A stretch of 64,000 nucleotides of DNA from Protaetiibacter larvae. Its GTDB lineage: Bacteria > Actinomycetota > Actinomycetes > Actinomycetales > Microbacteriaceae. The stretch's first letter is position 1. The number at the start of each line of letters is the position of its first letter. Positions 36,884 to 45,819 of the stretch are shown here, one piece after another. The notes under the pieces were generated by a model. It ran no database searches, was not told where the DNA came from, and saw nothing but the letters and a program-made list of their open reading frames with translations. A program made the position numbers and the translations under genes. The stretch is from contig NZ_CP043504.1 of NCBI RefSeq assembly GCF_008365275.1, positions 1,922,001 to 1,986,000 of the forward strand, given 5' to 3'.

Positions 36884-37174
36884 TCAGGCGGCGCACTCCG
36901 CGCAGATCGGCCCGAGGTCGGTCTGGTGGTCGAACTGCGACTGGTGCTTCACGAGGAAGCAACTCACGCAGGTGAACTCGTCCTCCTGGGCGGGCAGCAC
37001 GACGACATCGAGGTCGAGGTCCGAGAGATCCTGACCGGCGAGCTCGAAGCCCGGGTTGTCGGCGTCATCGACGTCGACCACGCCCGACAGCTTGTCGGGG
37101 ACACGCTCCTGGAGGGCCTGGATCGACTCCGTGTCGTCGTCGGTCTTCCGCGGGGCGTCGTAGTCGGTAGCCAT
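36884..37174 (-). CDS. DUF4193 domain-containing protein
   Basis: The family usually begins MATDYDAPRKTDDD, so I chose the ATG at 37174 (96 residues). An in-frame ATG at 37180 would add two residues. The C-terminus has a four-cysteine arrangement, FTCVSCFLVKH and GPICAECA, likely one zinc site. The N-terminal half is acidic. DUF4193 is actinobacterial, small and cytoplasmic, of unknown role, and normally sits beside sepH and dut. It is divergent from sepH. Confidence 0.9.
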   Translation of the reverse strand: MATDYDAPRKTDDDTESIQALQERVPDKLSGVVDVDDADNPGFELAGQDLSDLDLDVVVLPAQEDEFTCVSCFLVKHQSQFDHQTDLGPICAECAA

Positions 37175-37378
37175 TCCCATCCATCTCTATCGCTGCGTTC
37201 GGTAAGGCGGCGTCAGTCTGCATCATCGGGTCCCGATACGCAAACCCTCCCAGCTTCCTTGCAGGAAGCCCGGAAACCGCTCCCCGTGCAACTGACGGCA
37301 CGCCCGCGATATTCCCCGGAATCGCCCCTCCGCCGTGGCATCCTTGCCGAGAATCGGTACGGCTGGAGGTCGTTCAGC

Positions 37379-38413
37379 ATGCAAGAGCTCAAGGTCATCG
37401 GGGTCGAGAACGGCTCCCTGCTGCTCAGTTCCGACGACGGCGGGCGGTATCGCGTCGCCGTCGACGAGACGCAGCAGTCTCGCCTGCGCGCCTCCATGCC
37501 CGACGCCGGCCCCACCCGGCGCCTCGCACCGCGCGAGATCCAGGCGCAGATCCGCGCCGGGATGACCGCCGAGGACGTCGCGCGCGTCACGGGCGCCTCG
37601 CTCGACTATGTGCGGCGCTTCGAAGGCCCCGTGCTCGCCGAGCGTGAGTACGTGGTCGAGTCGGCGCTCAACGTGCCGGTGCACATGGCCGTCGAGACCG
37701 ATCCGCTGGCCTCCGGCGCCACGTTCGGCTCGGTGATCCGGGAGCGTCTCGCCTCGGCGGGCGCCACGGCCGAGCGCTGGTCGAGCTGGAAGGAGCAGGG
37801 TGGCGGCTGGATCGTCAAGCTCACCTTCACCGCGAACGAGGTCGACCGCGACGCGCGCTGGGGCTTCGAGCCGAAGAAGCAGTCGCTCTCGCCGCTCAAC
37901 CAGGAGGCGGTGACCCTCTCCCAGCAGGGCGAGCTGCCCCCGAGCCTCATCCCCCGCCTGCGCGCCGTCCCCCTCGACGTGCGCGACGACGCCCGCTTCG
38001 ACAGCGGCGCCTTCGCGGTCGCGGAAGACGCGGACGGCACCGTCCTCGAGGCCGTCGACTTCACCCCCTTCGAGTTCGGCGCCCGCCCCGTCGCGGCCGA
38101 GGAGCCGGTCGGCACGCACCACACCGCCGATCTGCTCGAGGCACTGCGCCGTCGCCGCGGCGAGCGCGAGCCGTTGGACCTGGACGAGGCCGACCCCGGC
38201 CTGGCGACCCACCCGTCCACGGGCGTCGTCAAGCTCATCGACATCCCGCTCGACACAGCCCCCGAGGAGCCGCAGATCGCGAGCATCGCCCCGACGGCGA
38301 AGGCCTCCGGCTCGTCGGGCGCCACCGGACCGCTCGGCAAGCGCCGCGGACGCGCCTCGATGCCCAGTTGGGACGAGATCGTCTTCGGCGCCCGCACCGA
38401 CGACGACCTCTAG
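37379..38413 (+). CDS. sepH: Septation protein SepH
   Basis: The 344-residue protein matches SepH (formerly DUF3071), which in Streptomyces and mycobacteria binds FtsZ and stimulates Z-ring assembly. The conserved N-terminal domain (about 1-190) includes LAPREIQAQIRAGMTAEDVA, the helix-turn-helix-like ASLDYVRRFEGPVLAERE and the W-S-S-W-K-E-Q-G segment. The remainder is a low-complexity linker rich in Pro, Ala and acidic residues, ending with a conserved basic patch KRRGRASMPSWDEIVFG. The ATG at 37379 has GGAGG upstream. Confidence 0.94.
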   Translation: MQELKVIGVENGSLLLSSDDGGRYRVAVDETQQSRLRASMPDAGPTRRLAPREIQAQIRAGMTAEDVARVTGASLDYVRRFEGPVLAEREYVVESALNVPVHMAVETDPLASGATFGSVIRERLASAGATAERWSSWKEQGGGWIVKLTFTANEVDRDARWGFEPKKQSLSPLNQEAVTLSQQGELPPSLIPRLRAVPLDVRDDARFDSGAFAVAEDADGTVLEAVDFTPFEFGARPVAAEEPVGTHHTADLLEALRRRRGEREPLDLDEADPGLATHPSTGVVKLIDIPLDTAPEEPQIASIAPTAKASGSSGATGPLGKRRGRASMPSWDEIVFGARTDDDL

Positions 38414-38425
38414 CCCCCGGCGCGA

Positions 38426-38501
38426 TTTCGCAACTCAGGAGAACGGCGCGGATGCGCGTCGGACGCCGGGAAGCGGGACCGCGACTCCTGAGTTGCGGAA
38501 A
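38426..38501. repeat. Inverted repeat between sepH and a convergent gene
   Basis: TTTCGCAACTCAGGAG (38426-38441) is mirrored at 38485-38501 with one bulged base. The 12-base core GCAACTCAGGAG is perfect, and 43 bases separate the arms. It lies between two convergent genes and may terminate both. It shares GAGTTGCG with three other intergenic sites of the window. Confidence 0.7.
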
Positions 38502-38540
38502 CAGCGGGAGCGCGTGCGGGGGTGCGGGCGGGGGCGCGGG

Positions 38541-39650
38541 CTACGCGAAGGCCCCGAAGCGCAGCAGCGGCACCGCGGTCTCGGCCGGCGTGAGGGAGCC
38601 GTGCTGTCCGACCATGCCGCGCGCCCGGTCGTCCGAATCCGCGTAATACGCGTGGGCACCGCGCGCGAGCACCAGCACCTCGCCGATGCGCGGCAGCACC
38701 TCGGGGTCGACCGGTCCGAACCAATCGGCCGCGACGGCCTCCGAGCGGGTGGCAACCCAGGCCCGCTTCTCCTCCGAGCGCCGCCAGCGCTCGGCCACCT
38801 CGTCCGGATCCACCCCGGATTCCAGATGCAGCTGCAGTCCGCGCGGCTCGCCCGCGACGTGGCGCACCCCGTCGAGGAGCTCGGGCGTGGCGATGCGCTG
38901 GGCATGCTCGGGCACATCGACGATGCCGTGATCGGCGGTGACGACGAGGCCGTCGCGAGGACCGAGGACTCGCAGCGCGCCCGCCAGCTCGGCGTCGAAC
39001 GCCTCGAGCGCCGCCACCCACTGGGCCGATGCCAGCCCGTGCGCGTGCGCCGCGACGTCCAGGTCGGGCACGTAGTAGTACACCAGGGTGGGGTCGGAGG
39101 CGGCGAGGGCATCGCGGAGCCGGGACAGCCTGGTCTCCGCATCCCCGCCCGGGGCGAACTCGGCGCCGCGCAGCACCGCCCGGGTGAACTCCGAGTCGCG
39201 GTAGCGCGGATGCGCGATGGCGACCGAGCGCACGCCGTCCTGCGCCGACCGTTCGAACAGCGTGGGCACCCGCTGCCAGCGGGCGGGATCGATGCCCTCC
39301 CAGCCGCTCAGCTGATTCACCACCCGGTCGTGGGCGGGATCGAGCACCCGGTAACCGACCAGTCCGTGCTGACCGGCGCTTCGCCCCGTGGTGAGCGACG
39401 CGAGCGCTGCGACGGTGGTCGAGGGGAAGCCCGAACCGATCGCCGGATCGAGGGCGAAGCGGCGCGCGAGCGTGCGTGCGTGGCCGAGGTGCTCGCCGAG
39501 CGCCGTGTGCCCGAGCCCGTCGGCGACCACGACCACGACGCGCTCCACCGGGGCGAGACCCATCCGACCGCGCGTGCCGGTCAGCGCGTCGAGACAATTC
39601 GGCAGCACATCGGCAAGGCGGAACCTGTGGGTTTTCGCCGCCGGTAGCAT
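38541..39650 (-). CDS. Alkaline phosphatase/nucleotide pyrophosphatase family protein
   Basis: The 369-residue protein has the alkaline-phosphatase superfamily fold of type I phosphodiesterases. VVVVVADGLGHTALGEH holds the first metal Asp, GSGFPSTTVAALASLTTG holds the nucleophilic Thr, YYYVPDLDVAAHAHG holds Asp/His metal ligands, and VTADHGIVDVP holds the second Asp-His pair. No signal peptide is present, so it is probably cytoplasmic. The substrate (nucleotide, phosphonate or phosphodiester) is unknown. The ATG at 39650 is seven bases behind TAAGAT on the minus strand, only 12 bases from the divergent parC start. Confidence 0.88.
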   Translation of the reverse strand: MLPAAKTHRFRLADVLPNCLDALTGTRGRMGLAPVERVVVVVADGLGHTALGEHLGHARTLARRFALDPAIGSGFPSTTVAALASLTTGRSAGQHGLVGYRVLDPAHDRVVNQLSGWEGIDPARWQRVPTLFERSAQDGVRSVAIAHPRYRDSEFTRAVLRGAEFAPGGDAETRLSRLRDALAASDPTLVYYYVPDLDVAAHAHGLASAQWVAALEAFDAELAGALRVLGPRDGLVVTADHGIVDVPEHAQRIATPELLDGVRHVAGEPRGLQLHLESGVDPDEVAERWRRSEEKRAWVATRSEAVAADWFGPVDPEVLPRIGEVLVLARGAHAYYADSDDRARGMVGQHGSLTPAETAVPLLRFGAFA

Positions 39651-39663
39651 GGCCACGATCTTA
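39645..39663. promoter_or_regulatory. Interlocked divergent -10 elements between a phosphatase gene and parC
   Basis: Plus-strand TAGCAT (39645-39650) would serve parC, with a leader of about five bases. Minus-strand TAAGAT (39658-39663) would serve the phosphatase gene. Each hexamer overlaps the start codon of the opposite gene. Confidence 0.5.
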
Positions 39664-42155
39664 TGACTCCGCCCGAACCCACCCCCGCACCCCCCGTCGG
39701 CGGCAACGTCACCGCCCCCGCCTTCGGCGAACGAATCGAAGACGTCGACGTCTCGACCGAGATGCAGGGCTCGTTCCTCGAATACGCCTACTCGGTCATC
39801 TACTCGCGCGCCCTCCCCGACGCGCGCGACGGGCTGAAGCCCGTGCAGCGTCGCATCCTCTTCCAGATGAACGAGATGGGGCTGCGCCCCGACCGCGGAC
39901 ACGTCAAGAGCGCCCGCGTCGTAGGCGACGTCATGGGGCGGCTGCACCCCCACGGCGACACCGCCATCTACGACGCGCTCGTGCGCCTCGCCCAGGACTT
40001 CACGATGCGCGTGCCGCTCGTGGACGGCCACGGCAACTTCGGCTCGCTCGACGACGGACCCGCCGCCCCCCGCTACACGGAGGCGCGGATGCAGGCCGCC
40101 GCGCTCGCCCTCGTGGAATCGCTCGGCGAGGATGTCGTCGACTTCGTGCCCAACTACGACAACCAGCTCACCCAGCCCGAGGTGCTGCCCGCCGCCTTCC
40201 CGAACCTGCTCGTCAACGGCGCGAGCGGGATCGCGGTCGGCATGGCCACCAACATGGCACCGCACAACCTCATCGAAGTGGCCGGCGCCGCCCGGCACCT
40301 CCTCGAGAACCCCGACGCGACCCTCGACGAGCTCATGGCGTACGTGCCCGGCCCCGATCTGCCGACCGGCGGCACGATCGTCGGGCTCGCCGGCGTCCGC
40401 GACGCGTACGCGACGGGGCGCGGCTCGTTCAAGACGCGCGCGAAGGTGACCGTCGAGCAGCTCTCCGCGCGCCGCACGGGGCTCGTCGTGACCGAGCTGC
40501 CGTATCTCGTCGGCCCCGAGAAGGTCATCGAGAAGATCAAGGACGGCGTCGGCTCGAAGAAGATCACGGGCATCGCCGACGTCACCGACCTGACCGACCG
40601 CAAGAACGGCCTCCGTCTCGTCATCGGCATCAAGACCGGCTTCTCCCCCGAGGCCGTGCTCGAGCAGCTCTACCGGCTGACCCCCCTCGAAGACGGTTTC
40701 TCGATCAACAACGTCGCGCTCGTCGACGGCCGCCCGCAGACCCTCGGGCTGCGCGAGCTGCTGCAGGTCTACCTCGACCACCGCATCCAGGTGGTCACGC
40801 GCCGATCCCGCTACCGGCTGGCCCGTCGGCAGGAGCGCCTGCACCTCGTCGAGGGGCTGCTGATCGCGATCCTCGACATCGACGAGGTCATCCAGGTGAT
40901 CCGCGGCAGCGACGACACCGCTCAGGCCCGCACGCGCCTCATGGAGGTCTTCGATCTCTCGGTGTTGCAGACCGACTACATCCTCGAACTGCAGCTGCGC
41001 CGCCTCACGCGTTTCAGCCGCATCGAGCTCGAGACCGAGCGTGACAGGCTCCGTGCCGAGATCGCCGAACTGGAGGCACTGCTCGCGGACCCCGCGCGGA
41101 TCCGTACGCAGGTGGGCGTCGAGATCGACGAGGTCGCCGAACGCTTCGGCACCCCACGGCGCACACTGCTGACGGAGGCCGGGTCGAGCGTCGCCACGAC
41201 GGCGTCGGCACGCAAGGCCGCGGCGGGAGCATCCCTCGAGATCGCCGATGCCCCGACCCTCGTCGTGCTCTCGAGCACGGGACGCGCCGTACGGGTCGAC
41301 CTGCCGGAGGGCGCGGAGCTCCCGCTCGCCTCGACCCGCCGCGCGAAACACGACGCGCTGCTGTCGACCGTGCGCGGCACGACCCGGGGAGAGCTCGGCG
41401 CGGTGACCTCGCGCGGGCGCCTCATCCGCTTCACGCCCGTCGACCTCCCCGCGGTTCCTCCCAACTCCGTGCAGTTGGCGGCGGGCGCCCGGATCGCCGA
41501 CTATCTGGGCATCGCCGACAAGCGGGAACGCGTGCTCGGCTTCGTCTCCCTCGTCTCCGAGGAGCCCGTCGCGCTCGGCACGCGCCAGGGCGTCGTCAAG
41601 CGTGTCGCGCCGGGCGGCTACCCGAACCGCCCGGATTTCGAGATCATCGCGCTCAAGCCGGGCGACGAGGTGGTCGGGGTCGCCCAGGGCACCGACGCCG
41701 ACGAGCTCGTCTTCGTGGCGAGCGACGCGCAGTTGCTGCACTTCCCGGCCGCGCAGGTGCGCCCGCAGGGAGTCGCCGCGGGGGGCATGGCGGGCATCAA
41801 CCTCTCCGCGAAGGCGAGCGCCCTGTTCTTCGGCGCGGTCGACCCCGAGGATGCGGTGGTGGTGACGATCTCCACGCCGACGGCGATCCTCCCCGGGACC
41901 GACCCGGGACGCGGCAAGGTCTCGGCGTTCGCGGAGTTCCCGGGCAAGGGCCGCGCGACGGGCGGGGTGCGCGCGCACAGCTTCCTCAAGGGCGAGGATG
42001 CCCTCGCCCTCGCCTGGGTGGGCCCCGCCCCGGCCCTCGCGGTCGCGAGCGACGGCACGCCGCGCGCGCTTCCCGAGTCGGGCGCCAAGCGCGACGCCTC
42101 GGGCTCACCGCTCGACGCGGTCGTCGCCTCGGTCGGTCACGCCCTCCCGCGGTAG
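39663..42155 (+). CDS. parC: DNA topoisomerase IV subunit A
   Basis: The 830-residue type IIA topoisomerase A subunit has the catalytic tyrosine region (PAAPRYTEARM, about residue 139) after the quinolone-pocket helix GDVMGRLHPHGDTAIYDALVR. A coiled-coil and C-terminal blades (about 520-820) follow. I call it ParC rather than GyrA because it is paired with a B subunit close to the principal sigma factor, away from dnaA, where actinobacteria with topoisomerase IV keep this pair. The GyrA-box is not obvious. ParC with ParE unlinks daughter chromosomes. The last 19 bases overlap a convergent gene. Confidence 0.88.
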   Translation: MTPPEPTPAPPVGGNVTAPAFGERIEDVDVSTEMQGSFLEYAYSVIYSRALPDARDGLKPVQRRILFQMNEMGLRPDRGHVKSARVVGDVMGRLHPHGDTAIYDALVRLAQDFTMRVPLVDGHGNFGSLDDGPAAPRYTEARMQAAALALVESLGEDVVDFVPNYDNQLTQPEVLPAAFPNLLVNGASGIAVGMATNMAPHNLIEVAGAARHLLENPDATLDELMAYVPGPDLPTGGTIVGLAGVRDAYATGRGSFKTRAKVTVEQLSARRTGLVVTELPYLVGPEKVIEKIKDGVGSKKITGIADVTDLTDRKNGLRLVIGIKTGFSPEAVLEQLYRLTPLEDGFSINNVALVDGRPQTLGLRELLQVYLDHRIQVVTRRSRYRLARRQERLHLVEGLLIAILDIDEVIQVIRGSDDTAQARTRLMEVFDLSVLQTDYILELQLRRLTRFSRIELETERDRLRAEIAELEALLADPARIRTQVGVEIDEVAERFGTPRRTLLTEAGSSVATTASARKAAAGASLEIADAPTLVVLSSTGRAVRVDLPEGAELPLASTRRAKHDALLSTVRGTTRGELGAVTSRGRLIRFTPVDLPAVPPNSVQLAAGARIADYLGIADKRERVLGFVSLVSEEPVALGTRQGVVKRVAPGGYPNRPDFEIIALKPGDEVVGVAQGTDADELVFVASDAQLLHFPAAQVRPQGVAAGGMAGINLSAKASALFFGAVDPEDAVVVTISTPTAILPGTDPGRGKVSAFAEFPGKGRATGGVRAHSFLKGEDALALAWVGPAPALAVASDGTPRALPESGAKRDASGSPLDAVVASVGHALPR

Positions 42156-43714
42156 AACGCCGAGATCCGCGCCAGCTTGCCTGCGTCCTCGTACAGCCAC
42201 ACCTCCTGGGTGGCGCTGCACGCGACGACGCGGTCGGGGTCGCCGAAGCGCTCACGGATCCGCGCGGTGTCGAGCGCCGGCTCGTCTCCGCTGCCGTTGA
42301 GGTAGAAGAAGCTGCCCGCATCGGTGCGGGCGTACGCCGTGTTGGTGAGCCACTCGTGCGCGGTGCCGTCGGTGTTCAGCTGGATGAGCCGGAACGGCGT
42401 ACGCGAGGTGAGCGACAGTCGCCGCGCATCCGAGAAGGTGGCATACCCGACGGCCGAGCCGCCCGCGAGTGCATCGTCGATGCAGGCGGTCTCGGCGTTG
42501 CGATAGCCGAAGTACCGGCCCGCGCTGCCCAGATGCGGGATCGCGCCCGTCGCGAGGGCGATCACGACGATGCCCGCGAGCCCGCCCAGCAGCGCGGGAG
42601 ACACCGCGGGCATCGGCACGGCGAGCAGCACGAGCACGTACGGGAGCACGAGAGCCGGCCAGAAGTAGTAGTAGTGCGTGATCATCGCGAAGAAGGTGGC
42701 CGCGATGCCGCCGAGCGGGATGAGGCCCAGATAGACGACCGCGAGCAGTCGGCGTGCGGGAGCCCCGCCGCGCCGGCGCACCACCAGGACAGCCGCCGCG
42801 ATGGCCGCCAGCAGGCACCCGACCGCGAGCAGCGCCCCGAGGATGAGCACCACTGCCGCCGCGGGGTCGCGCAGCTGGAAGGCGTAGTACGGCCAGAGCA
42901 CCGCGAGCCGGCCGGCGAAGCGGTCCGGATCGATGTAGCTGAGGGGTGAGATCCCCTGCAGGGGCGCGAACACGAGCCGTGCCGCAGCCGCCAGCAGCAG
43001 GGTTCCGGCGACCCAGCCGACGGGGCGAAGCACGGCACGCGGGCCCGCACGCAGGATCCCGACGACGAGTGCGGCGAGAGCGCCGGGCGCCGCGAAGACG
43101 AGGGTGAGCGGGTTGGAGGCGATCGTGAGGGCGAGCGCCGCGCCGGTGAGGATCCGCACCGGCAGGGTGCGCGCGAGCAGCAGCACGGGTGCGAGCAGCA
43201 GCGCCGCGTACTCGCCGAAGTAGTAGCTGGGGGCGAGGTGGAAGGAGAGGATCCACGAGGTGCCGATGAGCGGAAGCACGAGCAGCGGCACCGTGCCGAG
43301 GAGCGCGCGCAGCACGGAGGTGCCGAGCGCGTGCTCGGGCCACAGCACGCGGACGAGTGCGAGAGCGCAGAGGAACAGCACCGCCATGTTGAGCGCAGCC
43401 ACCGCGAGGTAGTAGCCGTACACGTTCCCCGCGCTCACGGCGAAGGCGACGCCGCTGAGCGGCAGTTCCGGGAACACGTACACCTGCGGCGAGAACGACC
43501 AGTCCAGCGGGCGCCCCGCCGCGATGTCCTGGATCACCTGGAAGAGCACCCCGTTGTCGCTCGAACGCAGCTCCCAGCTGATCGGCCAGGTGTCGGCGCC
43601 GGCCGGATCGCCGCCCGCGCGGATGAGGAAGACGATCGCCGTGAGCGCGCCGACGAGCAGGGCACCGCCGGCCACGACGGCCGCCGAGCGCACGCTAGAC
43701 GTCGATGCGCCCAC
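42137..43714 (-). CDS. Hypothetical polytopic membrane protein (possible glycosyltransferase-like)
   Basis: The protein has about 525 residues if the GTG at 43714 is used (a GTG at 43693 just after the parE stop is the alternative). It has around eleven hydrophobic helices and a C-terminal soluble domain of about 130 residues. The first extracytoplasmic loop contains DTWPISWELRSSDNGVLFQV and the C-terminal domain contains CIDDALAGGSAVGYATFSDARRL. The layout resembles GT-C type membrane glycosyltransferases with a terminal sensor-like domain, but I see no clear catalytic D-D/D-E motif, so function stays open. It overlaps parE upstream by about 20 bases and parC downstream by 19. Confidence 0.75.
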   Translation of the reverse strand: MGASTSSVRSAAVVAGGALLVGALTAIVFLIRAGGDPAGADTWPISWELRSSDNGVLFQVIQDIAAGRPLDWSFSPQVYVFPELPLSGVAFAVSAGNVYGYYLAVAALNMAVLFLCALALVRVLWPEHALGTSVLRALLGTVPLLVLPLIGTSWILSFHLAPSYYFGEYAALLLAPVLLLARTLPVRILTGAALALTIASNPLTLVFAAPGALAALVVGILRAGPRAVLRPVGWVAGTLLLAAAARLVFAPLQGISPLSYIDPDRFAGRLAVLWPYYAFQLRDPAAAVVLILGALLAVGCLLAAIAAAVLVVRRRGGAPARRLLAVVYLGLIPLGGIAATFFAMITHYYYFWPALVLPYVLVLLAVPMPAVSPALLGGLAGIVVIALATGAIPHLGSAGRYFGYRNAETACIDDALAGGSAVGYATFSDARRLSLTSRTPFRLIQLNTDGTAHEWLTNTAYARTDAGSFFYLNGSGDEPALDTARIRERFGDPDRVVACSATQEVWLYEDAGKLARISAFYRGRA

Positions 43715-45770
43715 GGTCGAGGCCCTGCCCCGCGACGATGAACTCCTTCCGCGGGGCCACGTCGTTGCCCATGAGCAGCTCGAAGACCCGGTTGGCGGCG
43801 TCGGCATCCTCCACCCGCACCCGACGCAGCGTGCGATGCGCGCGACTCATGGTGGTCTCGGCCAGCTGATCCGCGTCCATCTCGCCCAGACCCTTGTAGC
43901 GCTGGATCGGATCCTGGTAGCTGCGGCCCTGCTTCTTGAGTCCGGCGAGCACCCCCTGCAGCTCGGTCTCCGAGTAGGTGTAGATGATGTCGTTGGGCTT
44001 CGATCCGGGGTTCATCGCGACGACGCGGTGCAGCGGGGGCACCGCGGCGAACACGCGCCCCTCCTCGACCATGGGTCGCATGTAACGGAAGAACAGGGTC
44101 AGCAGCAGGGTGCGGATGTGGGCGCCGTCGACGTCGGCGTCGCTCATGATGATGACCTTGCCGTAGCGGGCCGCCTCCAGGTCGAAGCTGCGGCCGGAGC
44201 CCGCGCCGATCACCTGGATGATGGACGCGCACTCGGCGTTGCCGAGCATGTCGGCCACCGAGGCCTTCTGCACGTTGAGGATCTTGCCGCGGATGGGCAG
44301 CAGCGCCTGGTGCTCGCTGTCGCGCGCGAGCTTCGCGGTGCCGAGCGCGGAGTCGCCCTCCACGATGAACAGCTCGGTATCGGCGACGTCGTTCGAACGG
44401 CAGTCGACGAGCTTGGCGGGCAGCGACGAGCTCTCGAGCGCGTTCTTGCGCCGCTGGGTCTCCTTGTGGGCGCGGGCCGAGATCCGGCTCTTCATCTCGG
44501 CGACGACCTTGTCGAGCACAAGCGAGCTCTGCGCCTTGTCGTCGCGCTTGGGACTCGCGAAGCGCTCGGTGAGCCCCTTCACGACGGCGTTCGAGACGAT
44601 CGCCCGCACCGCCGGGGTGCCGAGCACCTCCTTCGTCTGGCCCTCGAACTGCGGCTCGGGCAGGCGGACCGTGAGCACGGCCGTGAGCCCCGCGAGCACA
44701 TCATCCTTCTCGAGCTTGTCGGAGCCGGCCTTGAGCCGGCGGGCGTTCTTCTCGACCTCGGCACGCAGGAACTTGAGCAGGCCCTGCTCGAAGCCCGCCT
44801 GGTGCGTGCCGCCCTTGGGCGTCGAGATGATGTTGACGAAGCTCTTGAACACGGTGTCGTAACCCGTGCCCCAGCGCAGCGCGAGGTCGACCTCGCACAC
44901 CCGGTTGAGCTCGGTGGGCACCATGTGGCCGTTCTCCTGCAGCACGGGGACCGTCTCGGTGTAGCCGCCGGATCCCTGGATGCGCCAGGTGTCGGTGACC
45001 GCGGCGTCGGAGGCGAGATGCTCGACGAACTCGCTGATGCCACCCGCGAAGCGGAAGGTCTCGGTGCTCGGCTGCTCGCCTCGCTCGTCATGGATCCGGA
45101 TGCCGAGCCCCGGCACGAGGAACGCGGTCTGCCGGGCGCGTCCGAGCAGCTCCTCGGTCTGGAATCCGGCGCCCTTCGTGAAGATCTGACGGTCGGCCCA
45201 GTAGCGCACGCGCGTGCCGGTGACGCCCTTCGCGACCCTGCCGACCTTGCGCAGCTCGCTCCCGGAGGTGAACGGCGTGAACGGGGCATCGGGGGTGGGC
45301 GCTTCGGCGTCGGCGAAGATCCCGGGCTCGCCCCGGTGGAACGACATCGCCCAGGTGACGCCGTCGCGGTCGACCTCGACGTCGAGACGCTCGGAGAGCG
45401 CGTTGACCACCGAGGCACCCACGCCGTGCAGGCCACCCGAGGCCGCATAGGAGCCGCTGCCGAACTTCCCGCCCGCGTGCAGCTTGGTGAACACGACCTC
45501 GACGCCCGTGAGCCCCGTCTTCGGCTCGATGTCGACGGGGATACCGCGGGCGCGGTCACGCACCTCGACCGAGTCGTCGGCGTGGAGCACCACGTCGATC
45601 TCGGTGCCGAAGCCCGCGAGGGCTTCGTCGACGGCGTTGTCGATGATCTCCCACACGCAATGCATGAGCCCGCGCGAGTCGGTCGAGCCGATGTACATGC
45701 CCGGGCGCTTGCGGACCGCTTCGAGTCCCTCGAGAACCGAGAGATGGCGGGCGGAGTAGTCGGTGCTCAC
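43695..45770 (-). CDS. parE: DNA topoisomerase IV subunit B
   Basis: The 691-residue ATPase subunit has the GHKL motifs WEIIDNAVDEALAG, DRARGIPVDIEPKTG and GGLHGVGASVVNALS in the N-terminal domain. A transducer domain and the TOPRIM metal motifs FIVEGDSALGTAK and IIMSDADVDGAHIRTLLLT follow. The C-terminal PGSKPNDIIYTYSETELQ and RYKGLGEMDADQLAETTM are typical. With ParC it forms topoisomerase IV. The GTG start at 45770 is six bases behind TAGGCT, so a leaderless mRNA is likely. parC is nearby but read from the other strand, an unusual split arrangement. Confidence 0.92.
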   Translation of the reverse strand: MSTDYSARHLSVLEGLEAVRKRPGMYIGSTDSRGLMHCVWEIIDNAVDEALAGFGTEIDVVLHADDSVEVRDRARGIPVDIEPKTGLTGVEVVFTKLHAGGKFGSGSYAASGGLHGVGASVVNALSERLDVEVDRDGVTWAMSFHRGEPGIFADAEAPTPDAPFTPFTSGSELRKVGRVAKGVTGTRVRYWADRQIFTKGAGFQTEELLGRARQTAFLVPGLGIRIHDERGEQPSTETFRFAGGISEFVEHLASDAAVTDTWRIQGSGGYTETVPVLQENGHMVPTELNRVCEVDLALRWGTGYDTVFKSFVNIISTPKGGTHQAGFEQGLLKFLRAEVEKNARRLKAGSDKLEKDDVLAGLTAVLTVRLPEPQFEGQTKEVLGTPAVRAIVSNAVVKGLTERFASPKRDDKAQSSLVLDKVVAEMKSRISARAHKETQRRKNALESSSLPAKLVDCRSNDVADTELFIVEGDSALGTAKLARDSEHQALLPIRGKILNVQKASVADMLGNAECASIIQVIGAGSGRSFDLEAARYGKVIIMSDADVDGAHIRTLLLTLFFRYMRPMVEEGRVFAAVPPLHRVVAMNPGSKPNDIIYTYSETELQGVLAGLKKQGRSYQDPIQRYKGLGEMDADQLAETTMSRAHRTLRRVRVEDADAANRVFELLMGNDVAPRKEFIVAGQGLDRGRIDV

Positions 45771-45782
45771 TCGACGAGCCTA
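45771..45782 (-). promoter_or_regulatory. -10 element TAGGCT of the parE promoter
   Basis: TAGGCT (45777-45782, minus strand) is six bases before the parE GTG. Confidence 0.6.
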
Positions 45783-45819
45783 ACCGTGGCCGCTCTCGGC
45801 GCCCGGGAGGCGCACGCTC

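Noticed and set aside
38541-41978. 1145-codon minus-strand frame running opposite parC
   Set aside because: Only its last 369 codons (from the ATG at 39650) encode a recognisable protein. The upstream part is antisense to the conserved ParC sequence.
43695-43714. GTG at 43693 as the firm start of the membrane-protein gene
   Set aside because: It lies directly after the parE stop but has no ribosome-binding site. The GTG at 43714 has a G-rich stretch upstream, though the choice remains uncertain.
39663-45770. Naming these genes gyrA and gyrB
   Set aside because: The pair is near the principal sigma gene rather than dnaA and split on two strands, so topoisomerase IV fits better. The distinction cannot be proven without the rest of the genome.
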